The notes beneath the pieces were generated by a model that saw only the letters and a program-made list of their open reading frames with translations, was not told the DNA's origin and searched no databases. From JAZGER01 sp036480335 (GTDB lineage: Bacteria > Pseudomonadota > Gammaproteobacteria > DSM-19610), in NCBI GenBank assembly GCA_036480335.1, contig JAZGGH010000037.1:1-64000 (forward strand): a stretch of 64,000 nt of DNA, given 5' to 3'. Below are positions 35,853 to 44,314 of this stretch, in pieces. Position numbers and translations under genes: made by a program. Numbering within the stretch: position 1 is the first letter of the stretch; every line of letters begins with the position of its first letter.

Positions 35853-36263
35853 TTGGCATCTAATAAAGCGCGAGCTTACTTCGGACTCTCTGGATACCAT
35901 TTCAATCCCGATAACATCACACAGCTGATTGGCATAGAACCCACTGCGACTAATGGCTCTGGCATGGGGGGTAGTTTGGACAAACCGGCCATCAGTTCAT
36001 GGGAGTTGTCGACAGATATTATTATTGATGATATAGATCTTTATGATTTAACGGACATCATTACGAAACAGTTAGAGCCTGTTACAGATAAAATTCTAGA
36101 AGCGATTAAAAACTATAATGTATCGCCTAGATTCGGCGTAGTGCTGGAGCTAACCGTTGAGAAAAATGCAAGCAATCCGGATATTGGTTTCGGTGCTAGA
36201 ACGATTCGTTTATTAGCAGAACTTGGTGCGTTTATTAATATCGAATATAAACTTTCTGAATGA
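35853..36263 (+). CDS. DUF4279 family protein
   Basis: The 136-aa soluble protein fits DUF4279: an N-terminal ARAYFGLSGYHFNPDNITQLIGIEPT followed by SSWELST and a C-terminal LAELGAFINIEYKL. The family is often found near toxin-immunity genes, but nothing here supports that role. The start is TTG with AGAGGAT seven bases upstream. It is flanked by AT-rich DNA. Confidence 0.7.
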   Translation: MASNKARAYFGLSGYHFNPDNITQLIGIEPTATNGSGMGGSLDKPAISSWELSTDIIIDDIDLYDLTDIITKQLEPVTDKILEAIKNYNVSPRFGVVLELTVEKNASNPDIGFGARTIRLLAELGAFINIEYKLSE

Positions 36264-36569
36264 ATTTGATTATTAAAAATCGATACTGTTTTATACAAAA
36301 AATTATACAAAAATAAAAAAGGGTAAAGAACTCGCTGTATAGCTAACGTTCTTTACTTGCGGTTCTTTTAAATATATCGACTCAGAAAACAGTTAGCTCA
36401 TCATGAAAAAATTTTACCATTTTTAATCAATACAGACAATTAAACACTATCTAGCGAGTAATTGTCGAGTTACGCTAGCGCTAACTCGACCTACAAAACT
36501 GAACAGATTTGATTCTTTAATTCCCTTCCCCTCTGGGAGAGGACAAGGTCATTCGAATGCCTTATTTTC
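36264..36569. other. Intergenic stretch with repeat elements
   Basis: The 306 bases hold no gene. They contain a 27-bp palindromic element at 36464-36490 and, at 36520-36556, a stretch with CTCTGGGAGA that recurs on the other side of the next three genes. Confidence 0.6.
36464..36490. repeat. REP-like palindrome
   Basis: GTCGAGTTA and TAACTCGAC form 9-bp arms around CGCTAGCGC, which is itself nearly symmetric. The whole is a 27-bp palindrome followed by CTACA. This type of element is often scattered in many intergenic copies in gammaproteobacterial genomes. Only one copy was seen in this window. Confidence 0.6.
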
Positions 36570-37625
36570 CTAAGTCGCAAACGACTCTGTCATTTTCCGT
36601 GCTTTATTCATCTGCTCTTCACAATGCTTTAAACACAATGGTTGCAGGGCGTGAGGAAAACATTCGATAATCACTTCAAAATCATCCGCTACCTCGTCTG
36701 CAAGCGCTGCGTCTTGTGTTAGCCCTGCCAACACTACTCGTGCTGTAGACTTATTTACCCGACACAAGACGGCAAGATGAAACGGTTGCTGTTGTTCCAT
36801 ACAGACGGTTAATGCGGTGTCGTAAGCTCTTATCGCTTCTTGCAGGCGGTCTGCATTTTCTTCCGATTCCGCTAAATTTTGCAGTACTGCGCCACGACTA
36901 TTGTGTGTTGCAGCGAGTGCAAGGGCGTGGTTATCCGCATCGAAACCTGCCAGTGCGTTCTTGAAAGCAACGACTGATTTTTGAAAAGTACGATTACCTT
37001 TTAATAATTTCCCGTGCGTATAAAAACTGGCACCCAACTGGAACATGGTGGCTGCCCATTCTTCAGGCACCTGCTCACGCGTCCATACCAGCAAAGCATC
37101 TGTATAAGCATCCACAGATGTTTTCACCAATTTTGAATCGCTCTGCTGTCTGCCCAGTGCCTGTGTCGCGGTACCGAGATTGTACTGCGCTGTTGCCCAT
37201 TCAGAGGGTGTATCTTCCTGGGTAAATACGTCAAGTGCGTAATTAAAAGCTGCAATGGCACTTTCATATAAAGCAACATCCATTCGTTGTTGTCCGAGTG
37301 CAGCTAGCACATTGCCCAGACTGCTCTGCACAGCAGCCCACTCCAGAGAAGACTGCTCGCGGGACAGTTCAGTCAGTTTTGACTCAAACGCTGCCTGCGC
37401 CGACTCAAGAATGTTGGTACTAAAATGGCGTTGTTCGAAATTACCACGGGTATGTAAAAAGTTATCCTGTACGGCAACGCTGGTATCAGCAGGTGCACCC
37501 TTTCCAGCAGTCTTATCATGGTCTGGATCAACGCTCTGATTATTTAAGCCAGTTTTATAGTGATCAATGGCCTTAACCAGTTCACTACTGCTCGGATAAA
37601 AAATATAATTATTTGAGAATTTCAT
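36570..37625 (-). CDS. TPR-like repeat protein of unknown function
   Basis: The 351-aa soluble protein has at least four tetratricopeptide-like repeats from about residue 75 to 300 with a recurrent entry motif (SSLEWAAVQSSLGNVLAALG, SEWATAQYNLGTATQALG, EEWAATMFQLGASFY), spaced about 50-55 residues apart. The N-terminal 70 residues are low in structure. TPR units mediate protein contact. Its ATG overlaps the stop of the FKBP gene by 4 bases, so the pair is translationally coupled. No signal peptide is visible. Confidence 0.78.
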   Translation of the reverse strand: MKFSNNYIFYPSSSELVKAIDHYKTGLNNQSVDPDHDKTAGKGAPADTSVAVQDNFLHTRGNFEQRHFSTNILESAQAAFESKLTELSREQSSLEWAAVQSSLGNVLAALGQQRMDVALYESAIAAFNYALDVFTQEDTPSEWATAQYNLGTATQALGRQQSDSKLVKTSVDAYTDALLVWTREQVPEEWAATMFQLGASFYTHGKLLKGNRTFQKSVVAFKNALAGFDADNHALALAATHNSRGAVLQNLAESEENADRLQEAIRAYDTALTVCMEQQQPFHLAVLCRVNKSTARVVLAGLTQDAALADEVADDFEVIIECFPHALQPLCLKHCEEQMNKARKMTESFAT

Positions 37626-38125
37626 TGCGAGAGAATATCATCAAGATCAGGATTGGCACCAACAGCACCACCCAGGTCGACTTCTTCATCAGTCGCATCA
37701 CGTATAGTTAAAACTTTTAACTTGAAAACAACGTCTCTACCACAAAGTGGGTTATTTCCGTCGACGGTTAAGGTTTCGTCATCGAAGCGAGTGACGATAA
37801 AGTTTTTGGGTTCACCTTTTTCATTTTCCATGGTGATGGTCATACCTATTTCCCGATATTCCTCCGGTACATTGTCGATACGATCGGTAAACACCAGCGA
37901 TTCATCTCTCTCACCGTATAACTGTTTAGTGTCGATCGGCACTTCGATGATATCACCTACTTTTTTCCCGGCCAGTTCTTTTGTCACCTGCTCAGATAAA
38001 ACATCATTTACACCATGAACATAACCCAGCGGATAGTCGATAGTAACGAGTACATCTCCCGTTTTCACATCGATGACTTTATAATTTAGTTCAACAAATT
38101 GTTCGTTTTCTATTGTTTCTGACAT
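37622..38125 (-). CDS. SlyD-like FKBP peptidyl-prolyl isomerase
   Basis: The 167-aa protein has the SlyD layout: an FKBP half (VELNYKVIDVKTGDVLVTIDYPLGYVHG...LAGKKVGD), an inserted chaperone flap (YGERDESLVF), and DGNNPLCGRDVVFKLKVL. The metal-binding His-rich tail of E. coli SlyD is absent; the tail here is acidic (NPDLDDILSQ). It should act as a prolyl isomerase and folding helper in the cytoplasm. It is coupled to the TPR gene, so the two may work on the same client. Confidence 0.87.
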   Translation of the reverse strand: MSETIENEQFVELNYKVIDVKTGDVLVTIDYPLGYVHGVNDVLSEQVTKELAGKKVGDIIEVPIDTKQLYGERDESLVFTDRIDNVPEEYREIGMTITMENEKGEPKNFIVTRFDDETLTVDGNNPLCGRDVVFKLKVLTIRDATDEEVDLGGAVGANPDLDDILSQ

Positions 38126-38159
38126 AATAAATACAGTCGCCCGCCTTAATTAGACTTGT

Positions 38160-38510
38160 TTAAAAGAGTGTGGCGCCAAAAATTTTCACTTTTTCTTCTT
38201 CATATCCCAAAACCAATCGGCCTAGCCATTCGCCTTCTTTTTTGTTGTTGGTTTGCTTATAAAGTACCGTTACATGTTCACCGCGGCGAATCATACCGAG
38301 GTAGTCATATTTTTCAGACAGGTTTTTTGTCAGCGTGCTTCTGGCAAACTGTTTGCCCATCTCAATCTCGTTTGCACCCAACATCATTTTTGCAGAAAAA
38401 TTACGGGTAAAAGCGCCGTAATTTTCTTCATTAGAAAACTTAATTAGATCTTCCCACATAGGATGAGCCAGCTCTAAGATTTCTTCATCTGTTTTTTCAA
38501 GAATGTTCAT
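38160..38510 (-). CDS. Protein of unknown function, operon with FKBP and TPR genes
   Basis: I do not recognise this 116-aa protein. It has no signal peptide, membrane span or cysteine motif. The pattern (N-terminal helices with MWEDLIKFSNEENYGAFTRNFS, then a strand-rich half with VTVLYKQTNNKKEGEWLGRLVLGYEEEKVKIFGATLF) is compatible with an NTF2-like or cystatin-like small alpha+beta fold. It is 34 bases upstream of the FKBP gene in the same direction. The cassette is separated from aprA by repeats and a terminator. Confidence 0.65.
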   Translation of the reverse strand: MNILEKTDEEILELAHPMWEDLIKFSNEENYGAFTRNFSAKMMLGANEIEMGKQFARSTLTKNLSEKYDYLGMIRRGEHVTVLYKQTNNKKEGEWLGRLVLGYEEEKVKIFGATLF

Positions 38511-38521
38511 AATAATCTCAT

Positions 38522-38593
38522 TTTCAATGCCTTCTGCTCTGGGAGAAGGCTAGGATGAGGATACCCAACCCTCTCCCAGAGGGAAGAGGGAGT
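38522..38593. repeat. REP-like inverted repeat with CTCTGGGAGA
   Basis: CTCTGGGAGA at 38538-38547 and its complement TCTCCCAGAG near 38582 form a long hairpin. The first arm is shared with 36531-36540, on the other side of the three-gene cassette. Elements of this C/T- and G/A-rich type are commonly dispersed repeats. Confidence 0.6.
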
Positions 38594-38611
38594 CATATAG
38601 AAGTGTATATA

Positions 38612-38646
38612 AAAAAAGGACCAACAAAACATGCCGGTCCTTTTTT
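38612..38646. terminator. Terminator of the apr operon
   Basis: A stem of AAAAAAGGACC and GGTCCTTTTTT with a 13-base loop gives a terminator for aprMBA on the minus strand. The A/T runs on both sides make it usable in both directions. Confidence 0.9.
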
Positions 38647-38705
38647 AACGCAAATAAATTGTAGCTGGCTAGAACTTTTAGCCGTTATTTGCCTTGCCTT
38701 GGCAG

Positions 38706-38733
38706 ACCAGCCTTACAAAACCAGCCTTACAAA
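38706..38733. repeat. Tandem 14-bp duplication
   Basis: ACCAGCCTTACAAA occurs twice head to tail, with no spacer, just downstream of the aprA stop. It looks like simple slippage. Confidence 0.7.
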
Positions 38734-38738
38734 TCAAC

Positions 38739-40604
38739 TTATTCGTCATCCACAAGGTGGTAACAAGGAGCTTTCTCCATAGTGTACTCACCCGTTTCAG
38801 GATCACGACGAGAGACTGTCAGTACGTGCCAGTTCTCATCATCAAGCTTCATCGCATCACCACGGTAGTAGTAACCAGGCCAGCGAGTTTCTTTACGGAA
38901 CAAGGTATGCTGGAACACACTTTCTGAAGTAAGGAAACGATGCTTCAATTCCCATGCACGTAATAGCTCGTGAATGTCTTCAGCAGCAATTTTTTCCAGA
39001 TCTTCAGCAAAAACCGCCATTTTCTTAAGGCCAATTTTCAGAAGTTTGTCGTTAGTCATGTAGTTAACACCAAATCCAGCGCAGTACTCATCCATCAGCT
39101 TTTGCAGACGATCAAGACCCTGCCTTGGGTTGATATAGTTAGGATTAACAGAACCAGCAACGATTTCGTTACGACCCACTGTGTAAACTTCCATTGGCTT
39201 GTAGATCTTTTCCTTCAGATCTGCAATTTGCTTGTCAGAAACACTGATACCCTCTGCCTTACCATCATCAATGTATTGACAGGCAGCCTTGGCAGCCAAA
39301 CGTCCTTCTGTGAAAGAACCTGATGAGAACGCATGTGGTGTACCGCCAACAGCATCACCCGCACCAAACATACCTTCAACTGTAGTCATACGGTTGTAGC
39401 CCCAGTAGTATTCTTCAGGAGATACATCTTCTGGACCTGAACACCATGCACCACAACCCGTAGCGTGTGAGCCCATGACATATGGCTCAGACGTTGTCAG
39501 TTCAGGATTCTCGTATTTAGGATCTACATCAGTAGCCGCCCAAAGTACCGCCTGACCAACAGTCATACCTAAGAAATTATGCCAGCCAATTTCCTCAAGA
39601 TGTGGGTCCTGGAAAGCTTCCATTGTTACCATATGGATAGGACCACGACCAGCATTCACTTCAGAAATAAATGCGTGGTTACGTAAACAAGTCGGGATTG
39701 GTTTGTGTGAGAAATGCTGATTCTCTGTATCCAGGTATTCCTTACCAACCATTTCAGTTAGAGCGGGGAACCACTTGGATTCATACTCTTCACCATTACA
39801 GTTTTGAGTGTAAGTTTTAAGATGTAAGAAGTACGCGCCAACAGGACCGTAACCATCTTTAAATCGAGCTAATACGATACGATTTTCCATCTGAGTCATT
39901 TTCGCGCCAGCGTCGATCATAAGACCATACGCGGAACCTGATGACCATGGTGCATACCATACACGACCCGCACCCTCACCCACTGAACGTGGTTTAAAGA
40001 TGTTAGATGCACCACCCGCACCAACGATAACCGTTTTTGCTTTAAAGACGTGGTAGTTACCCGTACGAACATTGAAACCAACCGCGCCAGCACAACGGTT
40101 TTCTTTCGCATCGTCCATAAGAATGTGCGTAACACAGATACGGTTAAATACTTTGTCAGCAGAATTCTTCGCAGCTTCAGCAACGATAGGCTTGTAAGAC
40201 TCACCATGAATCATAATCTGCCAGCGACCTTCACGAAGGTAAGCGCCAGTCTTGGCATCTTTCATGATTGGCAGGCCCCATTCTTCGAACTGGTGAACCG
40301 CTGAGTCAACATGACGAGCCATATCGAAGGCTAAATCTTCACGAACCATACCCATCAAATCCATACGTGCATAACGTACGTGATCTTCTGGATTGTTTTC
40401 GCCAAAGCGTGTACCCATATAACAGTTAATCGCGTACAAACCCTGGGCTACCGCACCAGAACGATCAATGTTAGCTTTTTCAGCAATAACAATCTTCTTG
40501 TTTTTGCCCCAATATCTAGCTTCGAATGCAGCACCAGTACCACCAAGGCCCGCACCTGCAACTAAGACGTCGATATTGTCTTCTATGATAGTTTTATATG
40601 CCAT
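38739..40604 (-). CDS. aprA: APS reductase alpha subunit
   Basis: AprA is the FAD subunit that interconverts adenosine 5'-phosphosulfate and sulfite plus AMP; with AprM in a Sox-bearing organism it should act in the oxidative direction. The 621-aa protein has the FAD motif VLVAGAGLGGTGAAFEARYWG, the conserved RSGAVAQGLYAINCYMG, IMIHGESYKP, and GCGAWCSGPEDVSPEEYYWGYNRMTTVEGMFGAGD (compressed here from residues about 390-430). It overlaps aprB by one base. A strong terminator follows. Confidence 0.96.
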   Translation of the reverse strand: MAYKTIIEDNIDVLVAGAGLGGTGAAFEARYWGKNKKIVIAEKANIDRSGAVAQGLYAINCYMGTRFGENNPEDHVRYARMDLMGMVREDLAFDMARHVDSAVHQFEEWGLPIMKDAKTGAYLREGRWQIMIHGESYKPIVAEAAKNSADKVFNRICVTHILMDDAKENRCAGAVGFNVRTGNYHVFKAKTVIVGAGGASNIFKPRSVGEGAGRVWYAPWSSGSAYGLMIDAGAKMTQMENRIVLARFKDGYGPVGAYFLHLKTYTQNCNGEEYESKWFPALTEMVGKEYLDTENQHFSHKPIPTCLRNHAFISEVNAGRGPIHMVTMEAFQDPHLEEIGWHNFLGMTVGQAVLWAATDVDPKYENPELTTSEPYVMGSHATGCGAWCSGPEDVSPEEYYWGYNRMTTVEGMFGAGDAVGGTPHAFSSGSFTEGRLAAKAACQYIDDGKAEGISVSDKQIADLKEKIYKPMEVYTVGRNEIVAGSVNPNYINPRQGLDRLQKLMDEYCAGFGVNYMTNDKLLKIGLKKMAVFAEDLEKIAAEDIHELLRAWELKHRFLTSESVFQHTLFRKETRWPGYYYRGDAMKLDDENWHVLTVSRRDPETGEYTMEKAPCYHLVDDE

Positions 40605-41095
40605 TAGTAGTACACCCCAGCTTTCAGTGACAGTTTATTCGACTCGAGAGTGTGGAGACTATCCTTACCGTCTTTATCAAGTTGAATATATTTAGGTTCG
40701 TTGTAAAGCAAATGGCTATTACGCATAGAATCATCAGGTGCAGATTCATTACTAAGCTGAGGAATAGCTGTGCCCCAGGGCTTAGTCGTAATAGGTGCAA
40801 GCAAATCGAAGTCTTTCTTACCATTGCGGAACTTGATGCGCCATGCAATAGTGCCTTTTTCTTCATCACGAACTACTCGTACCGAGTGACCAAGTGGTGC
40901 AAAGTCAGCATAACCACGAACATCAATTGCATGATGAGGGCAGGCTTTTACACAGGAATAACATTCCCAGCACATGTTAGGTTCAATGTTGTAAGCACGT
41001 CGCAGAGTTTTATCGATATGCATGATGTCAGATGGGCAGATATCAACACACTGTCCACAACCATCACACCGAGTCATATATACAAAAGTTGGCAT
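40604..41095 (-). CDS. aprB: APS reductase beta subunit, 2x[4Fe-4S]
   Basis: AprB passes electrons between AprA and the membrane partner. The 163-aa protein has two 4Fe-4S sites: C10, C13, C16, C20 (CDGCGQCVDIC) and C42, C45, C48, C52 (CWECYSCVKAC). The C-terminal extension that wraps AprA is present (YIQLDKDGKDSLHTLESNKLS). Its stop overlaps the aprA start by one base, and it begins 39 bases after aprM. Confidence 0.97.
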   Translation of the reverse strand: MPTFVYMTRCDGCGQCVDICPSDIMHIDKTLRRAYNIEPNMCWECYSCVKACPHHAIDVRGYADFAPLGHSVRVVRDEEKGTIAWRIKFRNGKKDFDLLAPITTKPWGTAIPQLSNESAPDDSMRNSHLLYNEPKYIQLDKDGKDSLHTLESNKLSLKAGVYY

Positions 41096-41134
41096 AATAA
41101 TCTCTCGCTAAATTAATTGGTTAAATAAAGTTGT

Positions 41135-41977
41135 TTAGTAGTGATTTGGTGATTCACGTTTGATGCCAAGCCCCATATTGGGTGGGTTGGTGCCCATGTA
41201 TTCTGGGATATCTGGAAACTGTTTCTGTACGGCAGAATCTGTCAGATCGAAATCAGCAGGTAAATTCTCTCTCGAACCATCTGCTTTGGTTACCCGCTTC
41301 TGATAAGCAGCAGCAGGTTTAAAGAACATATGGGCAAACTTGGACCATAACACACCACCAAATAAGATAGTGCTAGAAAGGATAAACAGGGCGAAGAATA
41401 ACCATCCTGCAGTCGATCCCTGAGTTGCTGACCAAATCAATGCGAATGTACAGGTAGCGAGCAGCGAAAGTATAAACATGTCTGCGCGTACGAAGCGATA
41501 CCAGGGATTGCCTTCAGCAGCAAGATCAACGCGAATACCAAACCAGAACCAGTAACCACCAAAACAAAGCATCAATGCGCCCAGGTGCCAGAGAATTGGC
41601 CAGATACCTGGAGTAGTATCTCCAACATTAGAATAGCCAAAAATCATGATTGCTGTTGTAGCAACAAACAGAATAAAGCCATACATAGTAAAAAGATGGG
41701 AAATTCTACGCTTGGGGTTAGCAAACTCGGATGAAGTCAACACTTCGCTGGTAACCGTTTGAATGGCAAGTGATGCTTTCTCTCCACTACTCACTGAGCG
41801 AGATGCGCTTTCCTGTGCCTTTTTGGCATTCTCAAAAAAGTATCGCGCACTTTTTTTATGTATTGTATCTAACAGAGTACCGCCTACAACCAGAAAAAAC
41901 ATCAAAACGACATATGCTTGCATAACTGACGACGGTATTGACGCCGCAAGCTCTGTAAAAGGATTTATAGTAAACAT
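41135..41977 (-). CDS. aprM: AprM, membrane anchor of APS reductase
   Basis: AprM is the proposed membrane partner that takes electrons from AprBA to the quinone pool in sulfur oxidisers that do not use QmoABC. The 280-aa protein has an N-terminal span (about 17-36), a cytoplasmic loop (KKSARYFFENAKKAQESAS), and four to five more spans between about 90 and 220, with conserved histidines (ISHLFTMYG, ILWHLGALML, KFAHMFF) that could bind haem. The gene order aprM-aprB-aprA is that of many gammaproteobacterial sulfur oxidisers. No qmo genes are present in this window. Confidence 0.9.
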   Translation of the reverse strand: MFTINPFTELAASIPSSVMQAYVVLMFFLVVGGTLLDTIHKKSARYFFENAKKAQESASRSVSSGEKASLAIQTVTSEVLTSSEFANPKRRISHLFTMYGFILFVATTAIMIFGYSNVGDTTPGIWPILWHLGALMLCFGGYWFWFGIRVDLAAEGNPWYRFVRADMFILSLLATCTFALIWSATQGSTAGWLFFALFILSSTILFGGVLWSKFAHMFFKPAAAYQKRVTKADGSRENLPADFDLTDSAVQKQFPDIPEYMGTNPPNMGLGIKRESPNHY

Positions 41978-42137
41978 TTGAATTTGTACTCCTCGAATAT
42001 GTTTATAGCAAACGCGACTTTAGCTTATTAGCATTCCTGCAACAACTTATTAGAATTATGCAGCGCATAAAATAAATTGATAAGCCTCCATATAACCTGA
42101 CCGAATCTGATAAAGCCGTACATATTATTAGCCAGAA

Positions 42138-42893
42138 CTAGCCGCATACTGGACAATCCTTTGCTTTCTTCAGCCTCATTTCCCGCCACTCGATCCGCTG
42201 AGCATCAAAGAGTAATAATCGGCCTGCCAGCGCGGATTTACCCAGCAGAACATTGATCACTTCCTGAGCCTGCAGGCTGCCGATTACTCCGACGAGCGGC
42301 GCAATCACGCCTTCCATTTCACAATTGTCGCCTTCACTACCATCATCTTCATACAAACAGCGATAGCACGGGCAGTTTTCGTCAAAAGCAAAGGTACTAA
42401 TCTGCCCTTCCCAGCGAATGGCGGCACCGGATACCAGCGGAGTCTGTGTTTGTACCGCAATACGATTGAGTAAAAAGCGTGTGCTGAAATTATCGGAGCA
42501 GTCAACAATCACATCAACCCGTGCAACCTGCGTCATCAACTCTTCTTCATCCAACCCTCTGGCAAACGTGGTTAAGTGGGTGTCAGGATTCAGATCTGCA
42601 AGGCAGGCAGCAGCAGAATCAACCTTGAGTCTGCCGATGGTTTTCGGTCGATGAATAATCTGGCGTTGCAGGTTGGATAAATCTACCTGATCAAAATCTG
42701 ACAGCAGCAGATGGCCAATACCGGCAGCGGACAGGTAGAGCGCAACGGGTGATCCTAGCCCGCCCAGACCAACAATCAGCACACGCGCATCGAGCAGCCG
42801 TCTCTGACCCGCCTCGCCGATTTCATCCAGGCGAATTTGGCGAGCATATTTTTCCTTTGCTTCTGGTTTCATTTCTTCGTATTCATTTTTCAA
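42138..42893 (-). CDS. moeB: Molybdopterin-synthase adenylyltransferase
   Basis: MoeB adenylates the C terminus of MoaD for sulfur loading in molybdopterin synthesis. The 251-aa protein has the ThiF/E1 nucleotide motif GLGGLGSP, SDFDQVDLSNLQRQ, DCSDNFSTRFLLN and two zinc Cys pairs (CYRC and the C-terminal CPVCG). ThiF has the same fold, but the neighbouring mobA and moaB favour MoeB. No strong ribosome-binding site is seen; an internal ATG seven residues on is an alternative. Confidence 0.88.
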   Translation of the reverse strand: MKNEYEEMKPEAKEKYARQIRLDEIGEAGQRRLLDARVLIVGLGGLGSPVALYLSAAGIGHLLLSDFDQVDLSNLQRQIIHRPKTIGRLKVDSAAACLADLNPDTHLTTFARGLDEEELMTQVARVDVIVDCSDNFSTRFLLNRIAVQTQTPLVSGAAIRWEGQISTFAFDENCPCYRCLYEDDGSEGDNCEMEGVIAPLVGVIGSLQAQEVINVLLGKSALAGRLLLFDAQRIEWREMRLKKAKDCPVCG

Positions 42894-42940
42894 GTATTTC
42901 AGATTCGAGCTACTGCACGCTACCGTGATAATCTAGCTGC

Positions 42941-43558
42941 ATGCAGTATAACGAAATCATCAAGAACACTTCAGCTGTTATTCTTGCCGGTGGTCGGGGT
43001 AGCCGTTTGGATGGCAGGGATAAAGGACTGATATCCATTGCAGGGCAACCGATGATAGAACACCTGCTAAAACAGTTACACGAGCAAATACCCCGAATCA
43101 TTATCAGCGCAAACAGAAATATTGAGCGCTATCAGGCATATAACCTGCCAGTAATTATGGATGAAGAGCGTGACTACGCAGGTCCACTTGCCGGTATTTC
43201 GGCCGCCATGCAAGCGGTTTCCTCTGAGTACCTGTTAACCCTGCCCTGCGATGCCCCTGTTATCGCACATGATTACCTCAAACGTATGGCCACTGCTCTC
43301 TGCCAGAAACCCGCTGACATTGCCATCGCCACTGATGGCAACAGCTTGCAATATATCCATACACTGATTCCTGTTCGCCTGCATCAGCATTTGCAAAAAC
43401 ACCTGCAGGCAGGCCACCATCGAGTCGGTGAATGGCTCAGGCAGAATAGCTTCACTGAGGTGGATTTCTCAGATCAGGCAGAGGCTTTCCATAACATGAA
43501 CACCGAAGCCGACAGACTGAAACTCGTCGAACAATCAGCCCCGGATTGCCACTTATGA
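42941..43558 (+). CDS. mobA: Molybdenum cofactor guanylyltransferase
   Basis: MobA attaches GMP to molybdenum cofactor to make the MGD form used by DMSO-reductase-family enzymes. The 205-aa protein starts with the nucleotidyltransferase signature AVILAGGRGSRLDGRDKGL, followed by PMIEHLLKQL, the metal-binding LPCDAP, and NMNTEADR near the end. It is divergent from moeB (47 bases) and converges on moaB with a 6-base overlap. Confidence 0.93.
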   Translation: MQYNEIIKNTSAVILAGGRGSRLDGRDKGLISIAGQPMIEHLLKQLHEQIPRIIISANRNIERYQAYNLPVIMDEERDYAGPLAGISAAMQAVSSEYLLTLPCDAPVIAHDYLKRMATALCQKPADIAIATDGNSLQYIHTLIPVRLHQHLQKHLQAGHHRVGEWLRQNSFTEVDFSDQAEAFHNMNTEADRLKLVEQSAPDCHL

Positions 43559-44074
43559 CTCCATTAATCTGGGCATAATCTCAACCAGATTACAGGGTCG
43601 GGTGCGGTAATCCAGCTGCATGGAGATCAGCTTGCTCCAGCCATCATTACAGGCACCTGTTGAACCCGGCAAACAAAACACGAAAGTGCCATTGGCAACA
43701 CCCGCTAGCGCCCGTGACTGCAATGTGGAGGTACCAATATCTGCATAGGACAACGAGCGGAACATTTCACCAAAACCTTCGATGATTTTATCCAGCAACG
43801 GCCGCACCGCTTCCGGGGTACCATCCCGACCTGTCAACCCGGTTCCACCTGTCGTAATAACAACCTGCACATCATCGCTGACAATCCAGCGCGACAACTC
43901 AGCACGTATTTGATAGATATCATCAGCTACAATCACTTTCTCAGCCAGATGATGCCCCGCTTCTTGCAGTAGACTCACCAGCTTCTTCCCGGATTTATCG
44001 GTTTCTTCAGTACGGCTGTCAGACACTGTCATTATCGCAATCTGTAATGGAATAAACTCTCTTTCCTTACTCAT
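43553..44074 (-). CDS. moaB: MoaB/MogA-family molybdopterin biosynthesis protein
   Basis: The 173-aa protein belongs to the MoaB/MogA family, which adenylates molybdopterin before metal insertion. It has IMTVSDSRTEETDKSG, VVITTGGTGLTGRDGTPEAV and FCLPGSTGA, in family order. Its length and N terminus match MoaB. It is next to mobA and moeB, which makes a small cofactor cluster; no molybdoenzyme is in this window. Confidence 0.92.
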   Translation of the reverse strand: MSKEREFIPLQIAIMTVSDSRTEETDKSGKKLVSLLQEAGHHLAEKVIVADDIYQIRAELSRWIVSDDVQVVITTGGTGLTGRDGTPEAVRPLLDKIIEGFGEMFRSLSYADIGTSTLQSRALAGVANGTFVFCLPGSTGACNDGWSKLISMQLDYRTRPCNLVEIMPRLMES

Positions 44075-44314
44075 TCAAGCCTCTAATATTTAGTATTCAA
44101 ATACTCACGACAGAATAACAAATAAATCAAGAAGAGCAGAAAATCGATAACAAGACAATCAAATTAGCGAGTCTTGTTGACTTCAATCAATTATCAATAA
44201 TAAACTGCCTGTATATTCCTTGATCCGGACAACAACTAACTTTCTAGTGACTTTTACGTCACAATGGATACAATTAGATTTGTTTTACTCAGCAGTGAAT
44301 TCAGGGAGCGTTTC

